Source: Bordetella ansorpii
GTDB lineage: Bacteria; Pseudomonadota; Gammaproteobacteria; Burkholderiales; Burkholderiaceae_B
Length of the DNA stretch: 64,000 nt
Assembly: GCF_900078705.1 (NCBI RefSeq)
Contig: NZ_FKIF01000002.1
Location: 992,001 to 1,056,000, forward strand
Direction: 5' to 3'
Shown here: positions 54,431 to 63,898 of the stretch, piece after piece
Layout of the letters: each line of letters begins with the position of its first letter
Numbering within the stretch: the first letter of the stretch is position 1
Program-made: the position numbers and the translations under genes
The notes under the pieces: model-generated
What the model was told of the DNA's origin: nothing
What the model saw: the letters and a program-made list of their open reading frames with translations, nothing else
The model's database searches: none

Positions 54431-54648
54431 GCTGCAATATCCCTCGTCAGGGGGATGGCACGCAACGGGTGGGCGGGGCACCATCCGTTCGCGCTTGCGC
54501 TGTCGTGCGGCGGCCCTCGCGGCCTCGGGCGCGGCATGCCGCGCCGCCTTGCCGAGCAGACCGCGGCGTCGAATGAGACAATGCGGCCCTGGCGCATGCA
54601 GGCCCGTGCCGAATCCCCCATGAAAGTGCAAGCCAGCCCTGAACGTCC

Positions 54649-55290
54649 ATGCCCTGGTCCCTATTCACCCTTTTCGGCAACGCCGTGTTCCTCGTCCCCT
54701 TGGGTGCGCTGGTCTGTTTCCAGATTTTCCGGCAGTCGGGCGTTCGCGCCGGCGTGGTCTGGATGCTGGCGTTCGGGGCAGGCATGTTGGCCGTGGCTGT
54801 CAGCAAGATCCTGTTCTATGGCTGGGGCATAGGCGTGCCGTCCCTGGACCTGACGTGTTTCAGCGGGCACACTTTCCTGGCGCTCACGGTCTGGCCATTC
54901 GTATCGTTGCTGACATTGCAAGGCATCATGCCGCGGCTGGCCTGGCTGCCCGGCGTGGCGCTCGGCTTGCTGGTCGCGTGCTCGCGCGTCGGCGTCGGTG
55001 CGCACTCGGTCGCCGAGGTGGTCGCGGGCGGGGGACTCGCGCTGTCGGTGCTGGCGGCAACGCAGATCGCCGGGCGGCCGCGGCCCGAAGGGCTCCCTGG
55101 CATCCCGAACCTGCTGTTGCCGTTGATGTGTGCATTGCCCGTGGTGGGCCTGGCCTTTGCAGTGACCTCAGGGCGGAAACTGCCGACCGAGCACTATTTC
55201 AGTCAGATCGGCATCAGCCTGTCCGGCGCGGACCAGCCCATGTCGCGAGAGAAATGGCTGCGGCGGTGGGAGGACGGTCTGCGCCACTGA
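54649..55290 (+). CDS. PAP2-family membrane phosphatase-like protein
   Basis: 213-residue membrane protein with about five or six hydrophobic segments. The PAP2 signature is recognisable as CFSGHTFLALTVWPF (C2, SGH) and SRVGVGAHSVAEV (C3, SR-x5-H). The C1 motif KxxxxxxRP is not visible: only KILFYGWGIG stands in its place, and the last acidic residue of C3 is Glu rather than Asp. It may therefore be a divergent lipid phosphatase or inactive. The start is uncertain, as no strong ribosome site precedes 54649. Confidence 0.75.
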   Translation: MPWSLFTLFGNAVFLVPLGALVCFQIFRQSGVRAGVVWMLAFGAGMLAVAVSKILFYGWGIGVPSLDLTCFSGHTFLALTVWPFVSLLTLQGIMPRLAWLPGVALGLLVACSRVGVGAHSVAEVVAGGGLALSVLAATQIAGRPRPEGLPGIPNLLLPLMCALPVVGLAFAVTSGRKLPTEHYFSQIGISLSGADQPMSREKWLRRWEDGLRH

Positions 55291-55317
55291 CGTGGACGAC
55301 TGCGGATGCGGCGTGGT

Positions 55318-56079
55318 TCACATGGCCCGGACTTCGATGCCCGCTTCCTGCAGCGCTTTCCTGATGCCCGCGGCAAACGCTTCCGCGCCCGGCTGATCCC
55401 CGTGGATGCACAGCGTGTCCGGCCGCAGCGGCACGCGCGTGCCGTCGGTGGCCTGTACGACGCCATCACGCACCATGCCCAGCACTTGCCCGATCGACTG
55501 GTCCAGATCCGTGATCATCGCGTCGGCGCGGCTGCGCGGCGTCAGCGATCCATCGGCCTGGTACGTACGATCCGCGAACACTTCCTGTGCGGTCCGCAAT
55601 CCCACCGACTGGGCCGCCTCGATCCAGCGGCTGCCCGCCAGGCCATACAGCACCAAGCCGCCATCCACGTCCCGCACGGCCTGGCACAGCGCGCGCGCCA
55701 GTTCCAGGTCTTTCGCGGCCATGTTGTACAGCGCGCCGTGCGCCTTGACGTGATGCAGCCTCGCGCCCTGCGAGGCCGCCACGCCGGCCAGCGCGCCGAC
55801 CTGATAGACCATCGCGTCGTACGCTTCCTGCGGTGATATCTGGATGGTGCGGCGGCCGAAGCCGGCCAGGTCCTGCAGGCTGGGGTGCGCGCCGATGGCC
55901 ACGCCGTTGGCCAGCGCCGCCGCGACGGTCTTGCGCATGGTGCCCGGATCTCCTCCGTGGAAACCACAGGCGATGTTGGCCGAGCTGACGTACTTCAGCA
56001 CGGCTTCGTCGTTGCCCATGTGCCAGGCGCCATAGCTTTCGCCCATGTCGCAGTTCATGTCGAGGGTGATGGAGGTCAT
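55318..56079 (-). CDS. pxpA: 5-oxoprolinase subunit A (LamB/YcsF family)
   Basis: 253-residue subunit of the ATP-dependent bacterial 5-oxoprolinase, which opens pyroglutamate to glutamate. It starts MTSITLDMNCDMGESYGAWHMGNDE and contains SSANIACGFHGGDPGTMRKTV, the conserved LamB/YcsF block, as well as VKAHGALYN and FADRTYQADGSLTPR. It is the third gene of pxpBCA, ten bases after pxpC. Confidence 0.93.
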   Translation of the reverse strand: MTSITLDMNCDMGESYGAWHMGNDEAVLKYVSSANIACGFHGGDPGTMRKTVAAALANGVAIGAHPSLQDLAGFGRRTIQISPQEAYDAMVYQVGALAGVAASQGARLHHVKAHGALYNMAAKDLELARALCQAVRDVDGGLVLYGLAGSRWIEAAQSVGLRTAQEVFADRTYQADGSLTPRSRADAMITDLDQSIGQVLGMVRDGVVQATDGTRVPLRPDTLCIHGDQPGAEAFAAGIRKALQEAGIEVRAM

Positions 56080-56089
56080 GGCGGTTCCG

Positions 56090-57106
56090 TCAGGCAGAGG
56101 TGTGCTGCGCCAGCATGCCGCGCAGCGCTTGCAGCGAGTGTTCTAGGTCGCGATAGGCGCGCTCGCGCGCGTTGTCCAGGCGCTGGGCTTCTTCCAGGCC
56201 GATCATTGCGAAGCGCAATGCCTGGCCGGGCGCGTATTGCGCCAGCAGCGGCAGGTCGGCGCTGGCCACCTGGGCGATCTTCGGATAGCCGCCCGTGGTC
56301 TGGCGGTCGGCCATCAGGATGATGGGCTGGCCGCCCGCGGGGACCTGGATGGTGCCGAAGCTGGCGGCCTCGGACAGCATCTCGCGCGGCTTGCCCAGCG
56401 ACAGGTTGGGGCCGGACAGGCGATAGCCCATGCGGTCGGATTGCGGACTGATCTGGAAGACCGCTTGCACCAGCCGCTGCCGCGAGGTCTCGTCGAAGGC
56501 CTCCCAGTGCGCGCCCGGCAGCACGCGCAAGGCCTCGCGCGGCATGTGCACCAGCGGGGCGGGCAGGTAGATGCGCAGATCGTCCAGGGCGTCGGCCAGC
56601 TTGTCCAGCGCCGTGTCGTTGCCCCTGAGGGCGGCGTGCAGGCCGATGCGGTCTTCGCGGGCCAGCGGGCGGCCGTGCCAGCCGCCGAAGCCGCTGCGCA
56701 GGTAGGTGCTTTCGCTGCCCATGACGGGATCGATCGCATAACCCCCATGCACGGCCAGGTAGGCGCGCACGCCGCGTTCGTGGCGCGGCCGCGACGAGAA
56801 CGTCAGCACGTCGCCCGCGCGAGCCAGCATGGGCCGCAGCGGCGGGATGCCGATGCCGTTCAGGGTGGCGCCCAGGTCGGCGCCGCCGATGGCCACGCAG
56901 GCCGGCGCGTCGAAACGCAGGGTCGGGCCGACCAGGGTGATTTCCAGCGAGGCGTGGCCCGCCGGATTGCCCACCAGCAGATTGGCCAGGCGGTGGGCGC
57001 GCTCGTCCATGGCGCCTGCCACGGGAACGCCCAGGTGTTGCCAGCCGGTGCGGCCATCGTCCTGGAAGGACGACAGCATGCCTGGCTTGAGGACGGTAAG
57101 GCTCAT
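56090..57106 (-). CDS. pxpC: 5-oxoprolinase subunit C (biotin-dependent carboxyltransferase-like, KipA family)
   Basis: 338-residue subunit with the cyclophilin-like fold related to urea amidolyase and carboxyltransferase subunits. MSLTVLKPGMLSSFQDDGRTGWQHLGVPVAGAMD is the conserved start and QTTGGYPKIAQVASADLPLLAQ the conserved C-terminal segment. It acts with PxpA and PxpB. The gene lies nine bases after pxpB. Confidence 0.93.
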   Translation of the reverse strand: MSLTVLKPGMLSSFQDDGRTGWQHLGVPVAGAMDERAHRLANLLVGNPAGHASLEITLVGPTLRFDAPACVAIGGADLGATLNGIGIPPLRPMLARAGDVLTFSSRPRHERGVRAYLAVHGGYAIDPVMGSESTYLRSGFGGWHGRPLAREDRIGLHAALRGNDTALDKLADALDDLRIYLPAPLVHMPREALRVLPGAHWEAFDETSRQRLVQAVFQISPQSDRMGYRLSGPNLSLGKPREMLSEAASFGTIQVPAGGQPIILMADRQTTGGYPKIAQVASADLPLLAQYAPGQALRFAMIGLEEAQRLDNARERAYRDLEHSLQALRGMLAQHTSA

Positions 57107-57115
57107 GGGGCCACT

Positions 57116-57868
57116 TCAGGAGGCAGAAGAGGAAGAAAGATCGGCGCGCATGCGCGCGTACTGGTCGGCGCTGATGGGCACGAAGCGGATGCGGTCGCCG
57201 GGCGCCAGCAGGGCGGCGGGTTCGCGCGCGGGGTCGAACAGCACCAGCGGCGTGGCGCCGATGACGCTCCAGCCGCCGGGCAGGTTGCCCGGATAGATGA
57301 CGGTCTGGCGATTGGCCACCGCCACCGCTCCCGCCGGAATCGACATGCGCGGGGTGGGGCGGCGGGGAATGGCCAGGCGTTCGTCGTGGATGCCGATGTA
57401 GGCATGGCCCGGCGCGAAGCCCAGCATGAACACGATGCTTTCGGGACCGCTGTGCAGGGCAACGACTTCGTCGGCGCTCACGCCGGCGCGTTGCGCCACG
57501 TCGGGCAGGTCGGGCCCGAACTCGCCGCCATAGCAGACAGGGATCTCGATCTCGCGGCCGGCGGAGGCGTCAGGCCGTATGCCGGCCGCCAGCACGCGCT
57601 CGATGCGCGCGGACAACTGGCTGAAGGTGGGGCCGTCGCCCGTGGGCCGGTAATGCACGGCCACGGCGGTGAAGGACGGCACGATGTCGAGGACGCCGGG
57701 CAGGCCGGCGTCGCGCAGCAGGTTGGCCGCCGCCAGGCAGACCTGGCCGGTGCGTACGTCCAGGGATTCGCCGAAGCGCACCAGCACGCAACGGTCTCCC
57801 TGGGCCTGGATGCGCCAGGCGGGCGTATTGGCGCCGGTGCCGGATGAAGGGGTTGCTGCGTGGCTCAA
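57116..57868 (-). CDS. pxpB: 5-oxoprolinase subunit B (KipI family)
   Basis: 250-residue subunit of the 5-oxoprolinase complex. WRIQAQGDRCVLVRFGESLD is the usual start after a short variable leader, with LDIVPSFTAVAVHY, FMLGFAPGHAYIG and LPGGWSVIGATPLVLFDP further on. It heads the three-gene operon; the upstream VOC gene is separated by 94 bases and a hairpin. Confidence 0.92.
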   Translation of the reverse strand: MSHAATPSSGTGANTPAWRIQAQGDRCVLVRFGESLDVRTGQVCLAAANLLRDAGLPGVLDIVPSFTAVAVHYRPTGDGPTFSQLSARIERVLAAGIRPDASAGREIEIPVCYGGEFGPDLPDVAQRAGVSADEVVALHSGPESIVFMLGFAPGHAYIGIHDERLAIPRRPTPRMSIPAGAVAVANRQTVIYPGNLPGGWSVIGATPLVLFDPAREPAALLAPGDRIRFVPISADQYARMRADLSSSSAS

Positions 57869-57914
57869 TCGGTGTTGCCCGCGTGATGGGTGAAAGCACC
57901 CGGGTTAATGAATA

Positions 57915-57934
57915 CCGGCGCCCTCAGGCGCCGG
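57915..57934 (-). terminator. Hairpin between the VOC gene and pxpB
   Basis: CCGGCGCC (57915-57922) and GGCGCCGG (57927-57934) form a perfect 8-bp stem with a four-base loop, 28 bases past the VOC stop on the minus strand. Only a weak AT-rich tail follows. Confidence 0.5.
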
Positions 57935-57962
57935 CGGTGTCGCGTCTGTACGCAGCTTACTC

Positions 57963-58394
57963 TTACTTGGCGAACAGCGATTCCATGTTCTTGAACGCCT
58001 TGAATTCCAGGGCGTTGCCCGACGGGTCCAGGAAGAACATCGTAGCCTGTTCGCCCACTTCGCCCTTGAAGCGGATGTAGGGCTCGATGACGAAGTCGGT
58101 GCCGGCGTCGGTCAGCTTCTTCGCCATGTTCTCCCACTCTTCCATCGACAGGACGACGCCGAAGTGGCGCACGGGCACGTTGTGCGAGTCGACGGCGCTG
58201 GTGGCCTTGTGGCCGCACTCGTCGGGCGACAGGTGGGCGACGATCTGGTGGCCATAGAAGTTGAAGTCGATCCAATCGGGCGAGCTGCGGCCCTCGCTAC
58301 AGCCCAGCAGGTCGCCGTAGAACGTGCGCGCTTCGGCCAGGTCGCGGACGGGGAAGGCCAGGTGGAAGGGGGGCATGGCGGCTTGGGCGGTCAT
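57963..58394 (-). CDS. VOC-family (glyoxalase/dioxygenase-fold) protein
   Basis: 143-residue single-domain protein of the vicinal-oxygen-chelate fold. [23 protein letters not shown] is the typical first beta-alpha unit, [18 protein letters not shown] the second half, and [16 protein letters not shown] the conserved C-terminal metal-ligand Glu segment. Family members include glyoxalases, dioxygenases and resistance proteins; the specific reaction is unknown. A LysR gene is divergent, with an AT-rich 115-base region between them that probably holds the control site. Confidence 0.85.
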   Translation of the reverse strand: MTAQAAMPPFHLAFPVRDLAEARTFYGDLLGCSEGRSSPDWIDFNFYGHQIVAHLSPDECGHKATSAVDSHNVPVRHFGVVLSMEEWENMAKKLTDAGTDFVIEPYIRFKGEVGEQATMFFLDPSGNALEFKAFKNMESLFAK

Positions 58395-58509
58395 GGAAAG
58401 CTCCGGTCTGTCGAGGGATTGAATCAAAGGTGATGACGGCGTAGTGTATGGATTGTTTTTTTGATTGGAAACCGATATTTTTTGGGCCTGACGAACAAAA
58501 AAATCGATT

Positions 58510-59370
58510 GTGATTCGCGAATTCAAGACTTTCATCGCCGTGGCGCGCGAGGGCACTTTCACCGGGGCGGGCCGCCAGTTGGGGCTGACCCAATCCGCCG
58601 TCAGCGCGCAGATCCGCCGCCTGGAAGAACATCTGGGCGTGGCGCTGTTCGACCGCACGGCCAAGTCGGCCGACCTGAACGTGCATGGCCGCGAGATGCT
58701 GCCGCAGGCCGAGGCGCTGGTGGGCATGGCGGACCAGATGGTGAGCATGGCGGGGGCGGGGCGCGTCAGCGGCCTGTTGCGCGTGGGCGCCATTGCGTCG
58801 GTGCAACAGGACCTGCTGGTGCGCGCGCTGTCCACGTTCCGCGCGGACTATCCCGACGTGCGGGTGCGCATCGTGCCCGGCGTCTCGCTGAACCTGCTGG
58901 GCCACGTGGACTCGGGCGAGGTGGACCTGGCGGTGATGCTGCGCCCGCCGTTCGCGCTGCCGCCGGAGCTGGGTTGGCAGCCGCTGCTGCGCGAACCCAT
59001 GGTGCTGGCCGTGCCGCGCGCGCTGCCACAGGCCTCATGGCGCCAGTTGCTGGCCACGCAGCCCTTCATCCGCTACGACCGTTCGTCGTTCGGCGGCAGG
59101 CTGGTGGATGGGTTCCTGAAAAAGCAGCGTCTGAGCGTGCGCGAGGCGATGGAACTGGACGAGCTGGACGCCATCGCCAATCTGGTGCGCGAAGGCCTGG
59201 GCGTGGCGCTGATGCCGCATACGCGGCAGTTGTCGACACGCGGCCTGCGGCTGCTGGATCTTGGCGAACCGTCGTTCCGCCGCGAGATCGGCGTGATCGC
59301 CCGCGTGCCGTTCGACAGCGCGCCGTTGACGGCGCAACTGGTGAACAGCCTGGCTGCCGCGGCGGCGTGA
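58510..59370 (+). CDS. LysR-type regulator, divergent from the VOC gene
   Basis: 286-residue LysR protein starting with GTG. The winged helix is [43 protein letters not shown] and the effector domain follows ([20 protein letters not shown], later [18 protein letters not shown]). It is likely to control the divergent VOC gene. Its 3' end converges on serA with 25 bases between the stops. Confidence 0.87.
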   Translation: MIREFKTFIAVAREGTFTGAGRQLGLTQSAVSAQIRRLEEHLGVALFDRTAKSADLNVHGREMLPQAEALVGMADQMVSMAGAGRVSGLLRVGAIASVQQDLLVRALSTFRADYPDVRVRIVPGVSLNLLGHVDSGEVDLAVMLRPPFALPPELGWQPLLREPMVLAVPRALPQASWRQLLATQPFIRYDRSSFGGRLVDGFLKKQRLSVREAMELDELDAIANLVREGLGVALMPHTRQLSTRGLRLLDLGEPSFRREIGVIARVPFDSAPLTAQLVNSLAAAAA

Positions 59371-59395
59371 GCCGGCCGCCGCGTGCAAAGCCGCC

Positions 59396-60592
59396 TCAGA
59401 CCCGATCGCAGCGTACGGTGACCGGCAGGCTGCGCAAGGCCGCCATCACCGCATCGTCGACCTTGCCGTCGACGTCGGTGATCACATAGCCCACCTGGCC
59501 GCGCGTCTGCAGGCTCTGGCTGACGATGTTCAAGCCGTGCTCGGCCATCAGGTTGTCCAGCGCGCCCAGCGCGCCCGGCGCGTTGCGGTGCACGTGCAGG
59601 ATGCGCGCCGTGCCCATGGGTTCCAGGTACGGCAGTTCGGGGAAGTTCACCGCCGTCTTGGTCGTGCCCGCCTGGAGGTAGCGCACCAGCTTCTCGGCCA
59701 CTTCGCGGCCGATCGCTTCCTGCGATTCCTGCGTGCTGCCGCCGATGTGCGGCGTCAGGATCACGTTGTGCATGCCGACCAGCGGACTGGACAGCGGCTC
59801 GTCGGCGCTCTTGGGCTCGACCGGGAACACGTCGAGCGCGGCGCCGGCCAGGTGGCCGGATTGCAGCGCATCGCGCAGCGCGGGCAGGTCGACCACGGTG
59901 CCGCGCGAGGCGTTGATCAGGATGGCGCCGCGGCGCATGCGCGCCATCGTCTCGGCATTCATGATGTTCTCGGTCGACTTGCCGCCGGGCACATGCAGCG
60001 TGACCACGTCGGCCTGCTGCAGCAGATCGTCCAGCGAGCCGGCGGCGCGGGCGTTGCCCAGCGGCAGCTTGGCCTCGACGTCGAAGAACACCACGCGCAT
60101 GCCGACCGCCTCGGCCAGCGTGCCGATCTGCGAGCCGATGTTGCCGTAGCCGACCACGCCCAGCGTCTTGCCGCGGGCCTCGAACGCGCCGGCGGCGGTC
60201 TTGTCCCAGTGGCCGGCGTGCACGCGCGCATTCTTTTCGGGGATGCGGCGCAGCAGCAGGATGGCCTCGCCCAGCACCAGTTCGGCCACCGAACGGGTGT
60301 TGGAGAAGGGGGCGTTGAACACCGGCACGCCGCGTTGCATGGCGGCGTCCAGGTCGACCTGGTTGGTGCCGATGCAGAAGCAGCCCACCACGCGCAGGTC
60401 GGGCGAAGACAGCAGTTCGGCATCCAGTTGGGTACGCGAGCGGATGCCGACGACTTCGGCGCCTCGCATGGCTGCGGGCAGCTCGGCGGGCGGCAGCGAC
60501 GCGGCATGCGCGACGATGTCGGTGTAGCCGGCCGCCTGGAAGACGGCGCGCGCGCTGGGATGGATGTTCTCGAACAGGACGATCTTGGCCAT
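59396..60592 (-). CDS. serA: D-3-phosphoglycerate dehydrogenase
   Basis: 398-residue enzyme of serine biosynthesis. The N-terminal substrate domain shows VVGCFCIGTNQVDLDAAMQRGVPVFNAPFSNTRSVAELVLG; the NAD site is LGVVGYGNIGSQIG; the catalytic Arg is in INASRGTVVDL, with Glu and His in ALDVFPVEP and LTPHIGGSTQESQEAIG. The C-terminal ACT domain (RILHVHRNAPGALGALDNLMAEHGLNI) suggests serine feedback. ATG 60592 gives the normal start MAKIVLFENIH; the frame extends upstream without similarity. Confidence 0.93.
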   Translation of the reverse strand: MAKIVLFENIHPSARAVFQAAGYTDIVAHAASLPPAELPAAMRGAEVVGIRSRTQLDAELLSSPDLRVVGCFCIGTNQVDLDAAMQRGVPVFNAPFSNTRSVAELVLGEAILLLRRIPEKNARVHAGHWDKTAAGAFEARGKTLGVVGYGNIGSQIGTLAEAVGMRVVFFDVEAKLPLGNARAAGSLDDLLQQADVVTLHVPGGKSTENIMNAETMARMRRGAILINASRGTVVDLPALRDALQSGHLAGAALDVFPVEPKSADEPLSSPLVGMHNVILTPHIGGSTQESQEAIGREVAEKLVRYLQAGTTKTAVNFPELPYLEPMGTARILHVHRNAPGALGALDNLMAEHGLNIVSQSLQTRGQVGYVITDVDGKVDDAVMAALRSLPVTVRCDRV

Positions 60593-60782
60593 GGCTGCCG
60601 GGCCCTCATGCGGATTGAGATTGATTTCACATTGTGGACCACTTGGCGTGCTGCGACGCAAAAGGCCCTGGCGGCGGTGTGGCGAATCAGGGTTTGCCCT
60701 TGGGGGCGCGCGACGGGAAGCCGGGCGCCCCGGCGGCGCGGTTCCACGCAGGGACGCAGGTCTGGACGCGATGCCCGCAAAG

Positions 60783-60806
60783 AAAACGGCCTCGCGGTGC
60801 GAGGCC
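60783..60806 (-). terminator. Intrinsic terminator of phoBR
   Basis: On the minus strand an 8-bp stem GGCCTCGC/GCGAGGCC with a three-base loop is followed by GTTTTC. It lies 14 bases after the phoR stop. Confidence 0.8.
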
Positions 60807-60820
60807 GGCGGCGGAGGGGT

Positions 60821-62122
60821 TCAGCCGTTGCGGGCCACGCGCTCCGCCGGGAAGCGCAGCGAGAAGAGGCTGCCCTTGCCAGGCTCGCTTTCGATGTGCA
60901 GCGCCGCGTCGTGGCGCATGGCGATGTGCTTGGTGATGGCCAGGCCCAGGCCGGTGCCGCCCACCGCGCGCGAGCGGCCGCGGTCGACGCGGTAGAAGCG
61001 TTCGGTCAGGCGGGGGATGTGGCGCGCCGGGATGCCGATGCCGGTGTCCTGCACGCTGTAGCGGGCCGAGCCTTCCTCGTCCTGTTCCCAGCGCACGGTG
61101 ATGCGGCCGCCATCGGGGGTGTAGCGCACGGCGTTGGTCAGCAGGTTGGCCACGGCCGAGGCCAGTTCGCTGCTGCTGCCCAGCAGGTGCAGGTTGCCGT
61201 CGAGGTGCCATTCGAAAGTGTGCCGCCCGCCCGACAGCGCTTCGATCTGTTCCCGGGCCTTTTGCAGCATTTCGGTCATGTCGACCGCCACGGGATCGGC
61301 GCTGGGCGAGGATTCGAGCGTGGACAGGGTCAGCAGGTCCTCGACGATGGCCTGCATGCGCTGGGCCTGCTCGTGCATCATGCCGACGTATTGGTCGCGC
61401 TGCGCGGCGGGCAGGGCGTCCGCGGGCATGTCGCGCAAGGTTTCCAGGAAGCCGGACAGCACGGTCAGCGGCGTGCGCAGTTCGTGCGAGACGTTGGCCA
61501 CGAAGTCGCGGCGCGTGGTCTCGAGCTTCTCGATCTGCGTGACGTCGCGGGAGATCAGCAGGCGCTGGTCGCTGGCGTAGGACGTCAACTGGATCATCAT
61601 GACCCGTTCCTGGCCATTCTGCGTCAGGCGCAGCAGGATGGGCTCGGGCCAGTCGTTGCTGTGCGCGTAGGCGACGAACTCGGGCGAACGCAGCAGGTTC
61701 AGCAGGTTGCTGCCGCGGTCGGCCGGCAGGCGCAGGCCGAGGTGGCGGCGCGCCATGCGGTTGCACCAGTCGATCTGGAAGTCTTCGTTCAGCGTGACCA
61801 CGCCATCGGGCAGGGCCTGCGCCGCCGCCAGCATGCTTTGCATGGCGTCGCGCGTATCGGCCAGGTCGCGCGCGCGCACGCGTAGGTGCCGATAGAGCGG
61901 GGCGAGGATGTCATCCCAGGCGCCCACGCCGAGGGGCGGCGAGGTCTCGGGATGATGGGCCCAATGGGAAACGCGTTGCATGCGCCAACTGCGCCACAGC
62001 AGGACGGAGGACACCGACACGCTGAACAAGACCCAACCTGCCGGATCGCCCAGCAGCCATTCGGCAAGCGCCGAAAGGGCCGCCCAGAAGGCGACCAGCG
62101 ACAGCGTGCGCAGCCAGACCAT
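60821..62122 (-). CDS. phoR: Phosphate-regulon sensor histidine kinase
   Basis: 433-residue membrane kinase. An N-terminal hydrophobic pair (LSLVAFWAALSALAEWLLG, AGWVLFSVSVSSVLLW) is followed by a PAS domain (about residues 85-195), the H-box FVANVSHELRTPLTVLSGFLETL, and the ATPase domain with LLTNAVRYTPDGG, VQDTGIGIPARHI and GGTGLGLAITKHIAMRH. The domain order and linkage to phoB identify it as PhoR. It follows phoB by nine bases; no pst or phoU gene is in the window. Confidence 0.92.
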   Translation of the reverse strand: MVWLRTLSLVAFWAALSALAEWLLGDPAGWVLFSVSVSSVLLWRSWRMQRVSHWAHHPETSPPLGVGAWDDILAPLYRHLRVRARDLADTRDAMQSMLAAAQALPDGVVTLNEDFQIDWCNRMARRHLGLRLPADRGSNLLNLLRSPEFVAYAHSNDWPEPILLRLTQNGQERVMMIQLTSYASDQRLLISRDVTQIEKLETTRRDFVANVSHELRTPLTVLSGFLETLRDMPADALPAAQRDQYVGMMHEQAQRMQAIVEDLLTLSTLESSPSADPVAVDMTEMLQKAREQIEALSGGRHTFEWHLDGNLHLLGSSSELASAVANLLTNAVRYTPDGGRITVRWEQDEEGSARYSVQDTGIGIPARHIPRLTERFYRVDRGRSRAVGGTGLGLAITKHIAMRHDAALHIESEPGKGSLFSLRFPAERVARNG

Positions 62123-62131
62123 CTTGAGGGG

Positions 62132-62830
62132 TCAGCGCGCCGGCAGCTGGGCGGTGAAGCGGTAGCCGCTGCCGCGCACGGTCTCGACGTGGGCGTCGTG
62201 GCCGCTGGGTTCCAGCGCCTTGCGCAGGCGGCGGATGTGCACGTCGACGGTGCGTTCCTCCACGAAGACGTGGTCGCCCCACACCTGGTCGAGCAGTTGC
62301 GAACGCGAGAACACGCGCTCGGGGTGCGTCATGAAGAAGTGCAGCAGGCGGAATTCCGTGGGGCCGATCTGCAACTGCTGGGCATTGCCCGACAGGCGGT
62401 GCGTGACCGGATCCAGCTTCAGGCCGGCGACGTCGATGATGTCGTCGGTGAGCTGCGGCGCGCGGCGGCGCAGCACGGCCTTGATGCGGGCCATCAGCTC
62501 TTTGGGAGAGAACGGCTTGGTGATGTAGTCGTCGGCGCCGGCTTCGAGGCCATCGACCTTGTCTTGTTCGGAACCCTTGGCCGTCAGCATGATGACGGGA
62601 ACGGTGCGGGTACGTTCGTCTTCGCGCAGTTTGCGGGCCAGCGACAGGCCCGACGTGCCGGGCAACATCCAGTCCAGGAGAATGAGGTCGGGCAGTTCGG
62701 CGCGGATCAGCGTCTGGGCTTGTTCCGCATCGAAGGCGCGTAGGACCTTGTGTCCGGCGAATGACAGGTTGACGGCGATCAGTTCCTGGATGGCGGGTTC
62801 GTCTTCGACAACAAGTATGGTGCTGGACAT
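62132..62830 (-). CDS. phoB: Phosphate-regulon response regulator
   Basis: 232-residue OmpR-type regulator. The receiver domain has VVEDEPAIQELI, the phospho-acceptor in LILLDWMLPGTSG and the Lys in DDYITKPFSPKEL. The winged-helix domain includes QLQIGPTEFRLLHFFMTHPERVFSRSQLLDQVWG and EERTVDVHIRRLRKAL. A CTGTCAT element at 62910-62916, matching one half of a pho box, lies about 80 bases upstream on the opposite strand, but a second half at the correct spacing was not clear. Confidence 0.93.
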   Translation of the reverse strand: MSSTILVVEDEPAIQELIAVNLSFAGHKVLRAFDAEQAQTLIRAELPDLILLDWMLPGTSGLSLARKLREDERTRTVPVIMLTAKGSEQDKVDGLEAGADDYITKPFSPKELMARIKAVLRRRAPQLTDDIIDVAGLKLDPVTHRLSGNAQQLQIGPTEFRLLHFFMTHPERVFSRSQLLDQVWGDHVFVEERTVDVHIRRLRKALEPSGHDAHVETVRGSGYRFTAQLPAR

Positions 62831-62976
62831 ATGAGAGCAATACCGATGTGCGCCGGCGCGGCGCGAACGTTGCGATAGTATGGCCGTAATATTTCAGGTA
62901 TGTGAATGACTGTCATATTCCAGGCGCTGCGCCGTGGCGGATCGGCTACCATTGGACCATAACCGGGATCCCTACC

Positions 62977-63750
62977 ATGCAGAACACCTCATCTTCCGAC
63001 GCGAAGGCGTCCGGCCAGGATACGACCCACTTCGGCTTTCAATCCGTCCCTGAAAACGAAAAGGCGCGCAAGGTCGCGGAAGTCTTCCATTCGGTGGCCT
63101 CCCGCTACGACGTCATGAACGACCTGATGTCCGGTGGCCTGCACCGCGTCTGGAAGGCCTTCACCATCGGCCGCGCGGCCATCCGCCCCGGCATGCGGGT
63201 GCTGGACATCGCGGGGGGCACGGGCGACCTGGCCCGCGCCTTCGCGCGCCGCGCCGGCCCCACGGGCGAGGTCTGGCTGACGGACATCAACAATTCGATG
63301 CTGCGCGTGGGCCGCGACCGCATGGCCGACAGCGGCCTGCTGCTGCCCGTGGCCGTCTGCGACGCCGAGCGCCTGCCGTTCCCCGACGGCTACTTCGACC
63401 GCGTCAGCGTGGCTTTCGGCCTGCGCAACATGACCCACAAGGATCGTGCGCTGGCCGAGATGGCCCGCGTGCTCAAGCCTGGCGGCAAGCTGCTGGTGCT
63501 GGAGTTCTCGCGCGTGGCCAAGCCGCTGGCGCCGGCCTACGACTGGTACTCCTTCAATGTGCTGCCCTGGCTGGGCAAGAAGGTGGCGAAGGACGAAGCC
63601 AGCTACAGGTATCTGGCGGAATCCATCCGCATGCACCCCGACCAGGAAACGCTGGCGGGCATGCTGCGCGAGGCCGGGCTGGAGCGTGTGCAGTATTTCA
63701 ACCTGACCGCCGGCGTAGCGGCGCTGCACGAGGGCGTGCGGCTGGGTTGA
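62977..63750 (+). CDS. ubiE: Ubiquinone/menaquinone biosynthesis C-methyltransferase
   Basis: 257-residue SAM-dependent methyltransferase. [32 protein letters not shown] is the classic UbiE start, [15 protein letters not shown] the SAM-binding motif I, and [31 protein letters not shown] and [17 protein letters not shown] the later conserved blocks. It methylates the demethoxy-quinone or demethylmenaquinone ring. ATG 62977 matches the family start. Confidence 0.95.
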   Translation: MQNTSSSDAKASGQDTTHFGFQSVPENEKARKVAEVFHSVASRYDVMNDLMSGGLHRVWKAFTIGRAAIRPGMRVLDIAGGTGDLARAFARRAGPTGEVWLTDINNSMLRVGRDRMADSGLLLPVAVCDAERLPFPDGYFDRVSVAFGLRNMTHKDRALAEMARVLKPGGKLLVLEFSRVAKPLAPAYDWYSFNVLPWLGKKVAKDEASYRYLAESIRMHPDQETLAGMLREAGLERVQYFNLTAGVAALHEGVRLG

Positions 63751-63898
63751 TACAAACTGAAAGGAACTTGTAGCGGCGTTGATTGTCCGTTATTCTAGGT
63801 TCATTCAGTTTTTTGTAAGATTAGTGGCGCTGGCCGCTCCGCGGCCCGACAGGTCCTTCTGCGGGGAAGGGCGGCGCACATCGAGGAGCACACCAGAA

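Noticed and set aside
58440-58509. LysR operator in the AT-rich region between the VOC gene and its divergent LysR gene
   Set aside because: ATTGG-AAA-CCGAT is nearly symmetric but has a mismatch and sits among A/T runs, so symmetry by chance is likely.
62905-62930. Full pho box upstream of phoB
   Set aside because: One CTGTCAT is present, but no second half-site at the expected 11-base period could be recognised, so it is only mentioned with phoB.
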